From: Beroe forskalii
Lineage: Eukaryota; Ctenophora; Nuda; Beroida; Beroidae
DNA: 64,000 bases
Direction of reading: 5' to 3'
Assembly: GCA_011033025.1 (NCBI GenBank)
Contig: WFMF01000340.1
Span: 62,001-126,000, forward strand
Both the position numbers and the translations under genes were made by a program. Shown here piece by piece: positions 1 through 11,700 of the stretch. Below the pieces are notes generated by a model. It was not told where the DNA came from, searched no databases, and saw nothing but the letters and a program-made list of their open reading frames with translations. Position 1 is the stretch's first letter, and each line of letters opens with the position of its first letter.

Positions 1-1005
1 CGTTTAATAAACGTTTATTAAACGTTCTTTTGCGCAACGGATAAAACGATAAAACCGGTTTGAATTTAACGTTTAATAAACGTTTCTTGGGAAACGTGTC
101 TGAAACGTCATACAGAAACGGTAATTAAACAGAAAATTAGGTCCTGCAATTTGGTTTATTTTTGGTTTATAAATCGTTTTCAAAAAAACGTTTTTGATCG
201 GTTTCCCCGAAACGATAAATAAACCAGCTAATTATTAATTTAATCACTTAATTATTTCTTAATTCTCGACAGACTCTGCGAGTCCTCCGTCGACCATGTG
301 TATGATGTATACACATGGTTGTAACAAAAATTATATAACAGGGATATGTTATCCACTGTATTCGCCTTGTAAGGCAAATATTGCTGAGGCTCGCAGGACC
401 AGGGATTATACTTATAAGAATAAAATGTTTCCTTGTGTTTCAATGAAACCTCGTTAACTTCGTTTTCAAAAGGTTTATTTTTGGTTTGAAAAAAAACGTT
501 TATATCAAACCAAAAATAAACGTTTAAAATACGTTCATTTTTGGTTTGCAATAAACGTTTCTTGCCAACCAAAAATAAACTTTTTCGAAACGTTTATTGT
601 TGGTCTTCAAGAAACGTTTTCACAGAACCTAAAATAAACGTTTCTGTAACGTTTATTTTCGGTTTTAGGAAATCGTTTTCGTGAACCAAAAATTAAAGTT
701 TTTGGAACGTTTATTTTTGGTTCTGTGCGAAACGTTTCGTGAATACCAACAATAAACGTTTCGAAAAAGTTTCTTTTTGGTTGGCGAGAAACGTTTACTG
801 CAAACCAAAAATGAACGTATTTTAACGTTTATTTGAGGTTTCCATGAAACGCAATTCCAATCCGAAATTTGTTATTATGTATACCAAAAATAAACGTTTT
901 TTAAACGTTTATAATTGGTTTCATATAAACGTTTAGGATGAACCTAAATTAAACGTATCAGAAACGTTTATTTTTGGGATTTCAATAAACGTTTCTACAG
1001 AAAGG
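1..1005. repeat. AACGTTTATTTTTGG repeat field with foldback core
   Basis: The stretch is built from short units related to AAACGTTTATTTTTGGTTT, which occur in both orientations. A clear inverted repeat occupies 518-830, with arms of about 148 bp around an 18-nt loop at 666-683; for example 648-665 pairs with 684-701. Pairing continues imperfectly to about 481 and 868. The units at 1-260 and 890-1005 are looser. Open frames across it follow from the repeat and are not genes. It is probably a foldback-type repeat or MITE; the family was not recognised. Confidence 0.75.
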
Positions 1006-1010
1006 TATTC

Positions 1011-1140
1011 GGTCATTTGGCCTAACTGGACATCTGGCCTAACACTGGTTAGGGTCAGGGGAGAGAGATAAATTCAAAATTTCTTGAGTATTTCTTGAGT
1101 TTAAGGCGTTAGGCCAAATGTCCTGTTAGGCCAGATGACC
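1011..1140. repeat. Inverted repeat, 33-bp arms
   Basis: Arms 1011-1043 and 1108-1140 contain GGTCATTTGGCCTAAC and its complement and pair with only a few mismatches around a 64-nt spacer. It abuts the palindrome that follows and may be a small MITE. No convincing target-site duplication is visible. Confidence 0.7.
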
Positions 1141-1147
1141 TAGAACC

Positions 1148-1469
1148 GATTTTTGCTGTCGAAAAAGGCGATCCATTGAATATTATTGATATCATTGATA
1201 TTGATTGTCGATAAAAAATCACCATTGACGATCCGTTTGTCGACAATGGTGATTGATATTTGATATGGACGTAAATGGATGCATCTCCATTGATATTCAT
1301 TATTCAATGCTAATGGCGATGCATCAATGGAGATGCATCCATTTACGTCCATATCAAATATCAATCACCATCGTCGACAAAAGGATCGTCAATGGTGATT
1401 TTTTATCGACAATCAATATCAATGATATCAATAATATTCAATGGATCGCCTTTTTCGACAGCAAAAATC
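1148..1469. repeat. Near-perfect palindrome, 147-bp arms
   Basis: Arms 1148-1294 and 1323-1469 are reverse complements with about two mismatches, around a 28-nt loop. The near identity implies a young or gene-converted structure. The pieces after it, 1470-1530, repeat words such as ATTCAATGGATCGCC, so related sequence continues outside. Open frames on both strands follow from the symmetry. Confidence 0.85.
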
Positions 1470-1530
1470 ACCATGGATATTCAATGGATCGCCATTGTCG
1501 GAAGTAAAAATCGCCATTGTCCAGAAAGGC

Positions 1531-2590
1531 GATTTGTCCAATTTTTAGAGAACCTTTTGCCATAACTTCAAGGGAATTTAAAAAGATCACCTGGATATCG
1601 TTGGTGGAGAAGTAATTGCGGTCACATCACTGCATATCCAGATGTCATTTGACTCATACATCTTTTAAACGCATCCTGAAGTGATAGATGGATCAAACAA
1701 ACCAATTGGTCTAGGAAAATTAATCTTTTTTGTATCAAAAATTGGATGACCTAAAGGTGATATATTTCAAAATTCAAACAGGATTCCCAATCCGGGGAGG
1801 AAACTGGCATGGAATATGGAACCCGGCCGAAAATAAGTTGCAGATCAGTAGAATTTATTCAAAAACTGGGCAATTGATTAGGTAACTGAAAAGTGCATCC
1901 TAGCTTTTTTCAAGATCGATGTTTCGAAATTAAATGAGGCTAGAATTGATAATAAACAATTTTATTCAATGTCGATGGCAAATGAAAATACACTTGACTG
2001 AAAATTTGAGTGTCTTCTATCCACTAAATAAGAAGAATTTATCATTTGGGCCGTCTGAGAACGGTTGAACTTATCATAAAATGATATACTGAATCACCCT
2101 CAGCCGGCCTGGCCTGAATGACCAATTCTTTTTATTTTGGCCATGGAAGATCCACATTTTTCCAGTTAAGTGTATTTTCATCCCCACGTCCTCCGAATTT
2201 CCACTGCAATAGGCCCGAATTCGCAAATACAACGCGTGATATGAAGCTTCTCCGAAATTTGAATGCAAATAATGATAATGCATTATTGCAAATGACAGTT
2301 GGCACCACGCATAAGTCGATAGGAACTTACAGTTACAGCAACGAAACAAATTTGACTCATTTGGAATATGACTGAAGCTAACGTACATCTTCAAATTAAT
2401 TTGCATTGACGCGCGCAGTTACGCGCGCAAAAAGCTAAGAGTTGCCGCAAAGTTATTTTATGTTATAATCAATTTGAATTATGATGTTACAATGCGCGGC
2501 GCAGGCAGAATTTCTACCATATCGTCGTATAATCGTTATCAATTTATTGTTGACCACTCAACAGCCCTGACGAACGTTCTTCATTGTTTT
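1531..2590. other. Intergenic, no gene recognised
   Basis: AT-rich sequence with short open frames on both strands at about 2074-2406. They have no recognisable domain and no plausible splice signals. I see nothing I can name here. Confidence 0.5.
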
Positions 2591-3010
2591 TCCGTATAAA
2601 ATGCAATGTCCCCACGCCTTGCCAGACGTTGTCCGAGTCGGGGCGCGCGCAAAGGGGGCCAGGCAACTTTCTGGCAACCCAAGCCTGACCTCTCCGCGCG
2701 CGCTCCGACTCACAGAGCAGATTCATCATTCAGTGTACTCGACGGACGTTGCCCCGTCTATTTCTTCTGACTGGGCGAGGTTGCAAAGTGACGTCCAAAT
2801 GTGGAACGTTGCGCCGCGCGCGCGGGTAGGGTAACATTTGCCTTCGGCGGACGCGCGCGCTTCGCGCGCGCGCCCACCGAAGGCGAAGGGGTCAGACACT
2901 GACAACGTCCGCGTCTGACAAGGTAACATCCTACGATCAGTGTACCCCATCATGCCGAGTCTGGGGGCATGCAAATGGGGTCCCGGGTCAGGCAACGTCA
3001 AGCAAGTGCG
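2590..3010. repeat. CpG-rich hairpin island 1
   Basis: A sharp CpG-rich patch in AT-rich DNA. A strong hairpin lies at about 2840-2886, with CCTTCGGCGG and CG-alternating arms around a TTCG turn. The module GGGGGCCAGGCAA near 2655 and its complement form near 2985 recur in the islands at 24550-25460 and 56440-56950. About 2737-2775, beginning CGACGGACGTTGCCCCGTC, recurs in inverse orientation at about 56530-56570. Short open frames here come from base composition. Confidence 0.65.
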
Positions 3011-4365
3011 CGCAAAAGAGGCCTATGGTTAGAGTATTCATAATGCATTTTTACAAACGCGAATAACCAGGATGAAAATGCCATTTTTTGGCAGCCAGGC
3101 CGTGGTGGTGAGACGAAGCAGTCGCATAGCTAAGTCTAACCTTAGCGGTTGCTTCAGCTTGAGCTAGCGTCTCACGTCAGACAACTTGATCCAACATTTA
3201 ACTTCAATGAATAGGACTTGTCGGTCCCGCTTACGCAAGATGCGTCAGCGGGGCGTGTCAAATTTCACGAGGGTCTGTCAGTGTCAACGATGAACGACTG
3301 ACAAGTGGATGACCAGCTCTCGCCTAAAAACGCACCCTTCGGTCGGCCCCCTAAAGCGACCTTTTTGCTCCCTATTTCCACCCTTGACCCTATTCTTGAA
3401 AAATGCCACTTATGGACCGGCATTTGTCCTTAGTATGATGCATAATTTTAATCATAATCATATGGGGATGCAAATTGGGCTCCGAATCCGAGATGGACAT
3501 TTAGGGTGCATAATCATATTGATATACGACTAATGCCGATTAATAGGTGAGGTGAGTATTTCGGATGGTAATAGGGTGCAAGAAAGGGCGCTAAAAGTGC
3601 ATTTAGGTTGCGCACTGATTTGAAGGGGTGCAGATAGGGTGCGTTTGGGGTACATTTTGAATTAGGGTGCGCTTAGGGGGCACGCCCGGGTCATTTGGGG
3701 CGACTGGTCATTGACCGAATTCAAGTGCTCTCTACTTTCTGACTTTCTGTTTTGAATGCAACAAGTCAAATGGTGATATTTGGAAATAAAGAAAATAACT
3801 TTTAATGTTCCACAAAATTAAAAATATTTTCAATTTCCTGACAACACTGAAGGGTACGAATTTAAGCCACATCTATTACCAATGCAATTTTTATATGATA
3901 ATTATAATTAATATTATAACTGACATGTGCTCTTGACAAAACACGAGTTACTGATAGAACGCTATCAGTAGCATATTCAATGATATTACTACTACATTAT
4001 ACAATTATTGAGAGTCAACACAGTTATCACTCACAATGTGCACCGTGTTATATCACCCAAAATCAAAATGAAAATGCTCAATTTTTTGCAGCAAACATTG
4101 AATAGATTTACTTTTTGTTTTGAAAAACGAACTTGTCGAGTAAACAACATGGCCCCGAATCCGTGTTATACTAAACTTCGCGTATTAGTAATCCATCGGT
4201 TATTGTGGTGTCATTGCTGCGCGCTACAAAAGATGACGTAACCGGCGGATTACTAATGTGCCGATATAGCTAATCATAAGTATTACTTCATCGAGCATTT
4301 ACATTCTGAGGTTTTTCTTTGCAAAAAATATTGAACAATATTAAACCGACAGCTTCAAATTTAAC
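3011..4365. other. Intergenic, weak GGGTGC-rich repeats
   Basis: At 3540-3700 the word AGGGTGC recurs irregularly. Otherwise this is AT-rich sequence with no supported gene or RNA. Confidence 0.4.
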
Positions 4366-5739
4366 ATTTTATTGGACTTTATTTGGAAATATTAAAAATT
4401 GAAACCTAGTGCATGTTTCAACGTAATAACACACGAATGATCGAGAGACATAACAATGAAACTTTCCCTGAACAAGACTGCCTTAGAAACACAAAACGAA
4501 ACATGCACTAAATGGAATAAAATCTCTCAACAATTCCAACTGTGCATGGCAAAGAACAACGGAATTCCATCCAAAATTCCAATCGTATCGAAAAAAAAAC
4601 AATTTAAAGGTGAATTTGTACAGTATTGTTGACCCCTGCTGAAAAAAAGAAAAAACTCCTTGCCATGCATCAGGAAGAGTGTACCTCGTTCTCGAGAGAG
4701 AAACAATTCAAATTTTTTCTAATATAACTATAAAAACAAAATTATAATGGCAAGAACGAGGCACACTTCATGTAAAATCACATTCCTAACGCCGCGAGCA
4801 CGCGACATATCTGCAAAAAGAGATCCTCCCAAAATAACTTCAATTTAAATCATTCGCATACTAATTTAATGAAATTAGAAAAAAACAGAGTCGAAAGTTT
4901 TGTTATGTTATTCTGGAAGGACTCGATACATTTCAATACACACGTGAATCGACCCAACTATTTACAATTTACATCAAACTTAGAAGGAAATGCATATTCC
5001 ATACAGGCATGTATATTTAAAGGGGCGCACAAGAAAGAAGATTTTCCAATTAACATACAATTAGTAACAACACTCAAACTATAATATAGTTTCAAAAGCT
5101 TCAAGATAAATTCTAATTCCCCGAATCGTATATAAGGTCGCAAGATTGCGTATATCATAATCAAGTGTAATTCCCCAACTACTAAATGTTTTAGAAAAGA
5201 AAGCAAAAAAAGAAACGCCCGATTCCAATTCATCATCGAGGGACATTCCAATGTTGAAGCGTAATATATGGCTAATTATTTTAATTAAACTTAAAATGCA
5301 CATGCACACAAAAACACTGAGCTATTGTATTCGAACACGATGTTAACCTTAAAAACAAGGAATATGGTAAATATATCATGATCTTTGAACCTAAATATAA
5401 AGATATATTGGGAAGCTCAATATCAAGTTATAGGTGTCTGACTATAATTTCCATTTCGCACGTTCAGTGTCTGTTTTCCAGCATTCGCCTCGAACATAGT
5501 CTTCATATATATTACACGATTTTTTTCAAATAAATTAACAATTACCAATACAAAAAATTTATAAATATTTAAAAGTTGAAGAGAAGTTGGTAGCAAAGGT
5601 TTACTTGAGCACCACTGTGAGCATCAGTGAGCATATCAATGAGAGCAGAACATTGAGCAGGATAGTGATTCGAGCAAGGGATGTTGAGTAGCTCGAGTGC
5701 TTTTCTCTCTCTCTCGGAAGGATCTTCCTCGTTTCCGTA
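4366..5739 (-). other. Putative 3' UTR of EIF4ENIF1
   Basis: This AT-rich stretch follows the EIF4ENIF1 stop codon on the minus strand. No further coding exon is visible. Two AATAAA hexamers on the minus strand lie at about 4365-4370 and 4378-4383 and could end a 3' UTR of about 1.37 kb. The extent is inferred from these signals only; transcript reads would settle it. Confidence 0.35.
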
Positions 5740-8700
5740 TTAGAAAGTGGTACTTGGCATGTTGGCATTGGGGATCTGTGGAAGAATGAATAGCATCTAT
5801 TAGAAAAAGATAAGGCATAAGAATTACCACAAAAATCAAAATCGAAAACACGAAGATTAAAAGAAGAAAGGGAGAGGTCGGGTGTTTAACAAAGTAAAAG
5901 ACAGGAACTGAGGGAGAACAGTTCACAAAACAGTACAAAAACCAAAACAGAGTTGTCACTGACTGGAGGAGGGGGAGGGAGAGGTCCGTTGAAGTTGGCA
6001 GGTTTGTTGCTGTGCATGAGTTCCTGCATAACCAGCTGGGAGGACAGGTGAGGGGGAGGAACAGGACCACCGTGTGGGGACTGAGGGGAGAACGGGGTGT
6101 TTAAACGGAATCAGAGGACTGAGGGGAGAGGTGGGTGTTTTAAAAGAAGTTAGGAGACTGAGGGGAGAGGTGGGTGTTTAAACGGAATCAGAGGACTGAG
6201 GGGAGAGGTGGGTGTTTTAAGCGGAATCAGGGGACTGAGGGGAGAGGTGGGTGTTTTAAAAGAAGTTAGGAGACTGAGGGGAGAGGTGGGTGTTTTAAAC
6301 GGAATCAGAGGACTGAGGGGAGAGGTGGGTGTTTTAAAAGAAGTTAGGAGACTGAGGGGGAGAGGTGGGTGTTTTAAGCGGAATCAGGGGACTGAGGGGA
6401 GAGGTGGGTGTTTTAAAAGAAGTTAGGAGACTGAGGGAGAGGTGGGTGTTTAAGCGGAATCAGGGACTGAGGGGAGAGGTGGGTGTTTTAAAAGAAGTTA
6501 GGAGACTGAGGGGAGAGGTGGGTGTTTTAAGCGGAATCAGGGGACTGAGGGGAGAGGTGGGTGTTTTAAAAGAAGTTAGGAGACTGAGGGAAGAGGCGGG
6601 TGTTTAAGCGGAATCAGAGGACTGAGGGGAGAGGTGGGTGTTTTAAAAGAAGTTAGGAGACTGAGGGGAGAGGTGGGTGTTTTAAGCGGAATCAGGGGAC
6701 TGAGGGGAGAGGTGGGTGTTTTAAAAGAAGTTAGGAGACTGAGGGGAGAGGTGGGTGTTTTAAGCGGAATCAGGGGACTGAGGGGAGAGGTGGGTGTTTT
6801 AAAAGAAGTTAGGAGACTGAGGGGAGAGGTGGGTGTTTAAACGGAATCAGAGGACTGAGGGGAGAGGTGGGTGTTTTAAAAGAAGTTAGGAGACTGAGGG
6901 GAGAGGTGGGTGTTTAAGCGGAATCAGGGGACTGAGGGGAGAGGTGGGTGTTTTAAAAGAAGTTAGGAGACTGAGGGGAGAGGTGGGTGTTTAAACGGAA
7001 TCAGAGGACTGAGGGGAGAGGTGGGTGTTTTAAAAGAAGTTAGGAGACTGAGGGGAGAGGTGGGTGTTTAAACGGAATCAGAGGACTGAGGGGAGAGGTG
7101 GGTGTTTTAAAAAGAAGTTAGGAGACTGAGGGAGAGGTGGGTGTTTAAGCGGAATCAGGGGACTGAGGGGAGAGGTGGGTGTTTTAAAAGAAGTTAGGAG
7201 ACTGAGGGGAGAGGTGGGTGTTTAAACGAAATCAGAGGACTGAGGGGAGAGGTGGGTGTTTTAAAAGAAGTTAGGAGACTGAGGGGAGAGGTGGGTGTTT
7301 TAAGCGGAATCAGGGGACTGAGGGGAGAGGTGGGTGTTTTAAAAGAAGTTAGGAGACTGAGGGGAGAGGTGGGTGTTTTAAGCGGAATCAGGGGACTGAG
7401 GGAAGAGGTGAGTGTATAAACGAAATTAAGAGACTGAGGGGAAGAGGTTGGTGTTTTAAAAGAACGGAATCAGATAACAAATCATTAAATCCAGGCGGAT
7501 CAGAGAGACCGCCCAGACTTCACAGGGAAGTAAGGATATATCAGGACAAGGGCGACCGCATCCAAGCCAGTTCACCGTTTTGACCTTATATCTAGGGAGG
7601 GAAGGGGAAGATCATGTTTACTTACCGGCGGCATCCCCTTAGTCAGCTGCTGGTGCATCATGAAGTTGTGAGGCGGGCCCGGGGGCATGCCCTTCATCTG
7701 GGCAGAGAAGGCAGAGGGTGGGAACTGGAGCTTCCCTGGGCCACCTCTGGAGGTCTCAATGGTGGGCACCGGCTTAGGAATGTCATCAAACTGAGGGGAT
7801 CTCCCACCATTAGGCATGGCTGGAGTTCCAGAGGGCTGGGGGAGAGCGGTGTCAGTTGCGAGTCTTATTAAACTGCAAAGTTAACTTATAATACCATGTA
7901 GCCGGGGGTACGAAACATCAGGATATTAACAAGATACCCTCAGCAATATGATGTCAGCAGAGACAAGATTATATTATGGCAAGAAGGAGTAGAAAAGCTG
8001 AAGTCGGATCTCACCTCTCCAGGCCGGTAGTTGAAGCGGGCAGGAGACTGGTGCATGTGGGAGGGAGTGAGGTTGATGTTGTGGTCCACCTCACCAGGTT
8101 CCACCTTTCCCACCCCTCCTGCTCCCCCGTAGTTCCGGATCTCGGAGGACTTGATCATGACGGAGGTAGGGGTGAAAGCCATGGGGAAACCTGGCTTGTT
8201 ACCCATCATCAGCCTGAAAAGAGGCAGCTTGATAATTAGGAATTGTGAATTTTTAGGAATCTCTAGAAATGGAAAAAGAACCAAGCTAAGGGAGCCGAGA
8301 AATGAAGTAGGCTGTTGCGTGTTCCTGGGTAATGGGTATACCATCAGATATGACGCCCAGAAAATATCATTTCGTCATTACCGTTACCTGTGCTCTGGAT
8401 GGTGGTTGGTGATGCGGGTTGGAATACTCTCGTCCCCCGTCATCCTAGGTCTCACCAAGGGGTGTTCCTTAGGGGGTCCAGGCATCATCCTGGGGGGCGC
8501 TCCTCCCATCATGGGAGCCCCCTGGCTGGGCAGTCTCAGCAGGGCCTTGAGGGTCTGCGTCTTGTTGTCGTGAATCTGAAGGTGGAGTGTCAGTTAGCTG
8601 TGGGGTAAGATGGAGTGGATTGTACGAATAACATCTCACATTCTCACGTTTATTATTATTATGTGCTAGACAGTTGATAGATTGAGGCTGATGAATCTGA

Positions 8701-11700
8701 GGATTTCATGGAACAATTCAACATTCTATGACAGAGTCAAGGATCTGGACTCAACAGTCAATATTATAATGCGAATATAATATCAGCGAATTGTAACATT
8801 TCAGTTTGAATCCCAATATGACAGAAAACGACGCAGCGTGCAGTCGAACAAAGAACATTTCATACAGAGATGTCGCCACCTCTGAGATCGGTGTCTGAAA
8901 TTTCCACAAAACCACCATTTGTACGCGCTTGATACTGATTCAACAGTATATCCACGTACGTATATGGTGACGCGCGATCGGAAATTTCAGAATGAATCTC
9001 ATTGCTCGAGGTGGTGACACCTATGTTACGGATGAAGGCAAGGAGTGAAGACATTCGAATTTTAAAGAAACGACACTGAAAACATGCTAGTACATTGCAG
9101 GTTTTATCAAGGAGCTGAAGACAGATAACAGATATTTATTTATGTATACGATGACAGACAATATCAAGAAAATGTGATTATTTTCGAGGCGACCAGTTGT
9201 GTGAGAACTATCAGCATCCAGCATAATCATTACTTCAACAAGAGTCTTTTTTTACATTTGAATGGAAAGAATGCATCACTTTTAATTGATGGGTCATGAC
9301 TTATACCACAAAATAATACTAATCAAGAGCGAATGGACAGATCTTCCTCAATTACTTTTCAGTAGCATCTGTAGCATTTGAAATAGTAACAGGGAAGAAT
9401 TGAATCCTTCAAGACTATCAGTGTATCCATGCATTAGGCATGTAGTAGTACAGTACGAGATTCTCAAGATTTATAAACATCTGAATGATGAGCTGAAGAA
9501 ACGGACACTGACAGTAAAAACGTGTCCTCTAACAGATGTAAATATACTTAGTATAACATTAAAGCAGCAAAAACAGTATACCGTTAATAAGTATACCAGC
9601 GCCCGGCTAACATGATGAATGATATTTCCTGCATGATCATATCAATGCGAAAACATCAGTCGGGCATTTAAAAGATATCATACACGCTTAATGTACTGTT
9701 AAGTGTGTGCGCGCGCGAAGGAAGGCGGTAGACGCCATCAGTTCAGCATTCCAAACCATGATAATGACGTCCCTCTCATAGCTTCCGACCTTTGAATATC
9801 CATTCGGAGGGCAGTTTTTTGGCCAAAAAGGAGGGCAAATCAACGCAAAAAGAGGGCAATATTCTACTACAATACAGTGGCGACCTTTTTTTTTTTTTTT
9901 TTTTTTGGAAACCACCTCAAAAATGCAATCCGAGATATAATAGCGCTTGTTAGGTGTATTTTCACAATCATGGGTGTATTTCAGGAACTTAAGGTGTATT
10001 TTAGGTCAATTCAGTAAAAGTGTATTTACAAAATCAATCCGAGATAGTGCTTATTAGGTGTATTTTCACAATCATGGGTGTATTTCAGGAACTTAAGGTG
10101 TATTTTAGGAGAATTCAGTAAAAGTGTATTTACAAAATCAATCCGAGATAGTGCTTATTAGGTGTATTTTCACATTCATGGGTGTATTTCAGGAACTTAA
10201 GGTGTATTTTAGGTCAATTCAGTAAAAGTGTATTTACAAAATCAATCGGAGCTAGTGCTTATTAGGTGTATTTTCACAAAAATGGGTGTATTTCAGGAAC
10301 TTAAGGTGTCTTTTAGGTGCAAATTTACTAAAAGTAGATTTCCAAAATCAATCGGAGCCAGTGCTAGTAAGGTGTATTTCCGAAATATATGGTCGACCTT
10401 TTTTTTTTTTTTTTTTTTTCTTTTTTTTTTTAGGTGTATTTTGGGAAGGGTCAAAAAGGAGGGCAAATTGGGCCTTAAAGAGGGCAAAAAGGAGGGCTCG
10501 GAGGGCAAGACCCAAAAAGGAGGGCAAAAAGAGGGCATGAGAGGGCGCCCTCTCAAAAAGAGGGCAGTTCGGAAGCTATGGTCCCTCTCAACCGCCTCAC
10601 ATTCGCACACGACCAGTACTGTATGCATACACTGATCTAACATGCAGTGCCGCGATTATATGGACATGGTACAGTGGTATATACGCACTGTATGGGTGTA
10701 TAGTGTATACACAGTACAGTGGTATATAATACACTGTACAAGTGTATAGTGTATGGACTGTTTGGCACTTGCTTTTTTGAGTTGGAAGGACCGGAGCAAC
10801 TGCTGTTCGGCCTCGTGCCGAGTGGCCGCTTTCAACTTAGACTTCTAAAATGTAATGAATAAATATAACATACATTTCTTAATTAATCATATACTGCCAA
10901 GTTTTAATCAACATTGCCAATGAAACGACTCCCAAAATATTACAAATATATTATTATATCATTGACCATTATATATTATGTTTTTAATATATTATGTTTT
11001 TAATATATTATGTTTTTAATATATTATGTTTTTATAAGACATACCGAAAGCTGTGCGTTGAGTAATAAGAACATAAGAAACTCAGAGACAAACAGGCAGA
11101 CAGGGTACAGACAGGTAGACTGAGTACAGACAGACAGGCATACAGAGTACAGACCCGCACATAGCTAAGGTGGGTAACTTACGATCTGCTCGTGGTGCTG
11201 CTTGTTCAGCTGGTGCTGAGCGTTGGCCAGGAGCTGCAGTTTCTGTATCTTGATGTGATCATTCTTAGCCTTCTCCATCTCCCTCAACAAGGCGTGTAGC
11301 TGAGGAAAGAAGGAGTGAGACATACTAATCAAGGCGGTCAAGTAATTAAGGGGAGGGAAATGAAACGCTAAAGCTACGGTAGGAAAAGAGCGCAATTTTG
11401 TCTCTTCTCGAATCCAACCTTTCAAAATAATGATATCAGCAAAATCTTCCTAAATGCGTTGCAAAACAAAAAAATCCATAGGGGAGGGAAAAAGATTTTT
11501 CTATTGCAACTCTGGATGGAAATCACGTGAACATACCGTTGGCTGGTGCTCTGGGGGAGCAGTCCCCAGCTTGAGAGCATTGTGCAGACAGCTGATAACC
11601 TTGTCTAGCTGGGCTGGGTCATTCTTCACCATTTTCAGGATATCTTGACCATTACGGGATGGACCCTGAGGTAGGCATAACACTTTACAGATACCTTGAA

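Noticed and set aside
6208-6840. Frames with repeated LRGEVGVL residues on the plus strand
   Set aside because: They are the intronic minisatellite, antisense to EIF4ENIF1.
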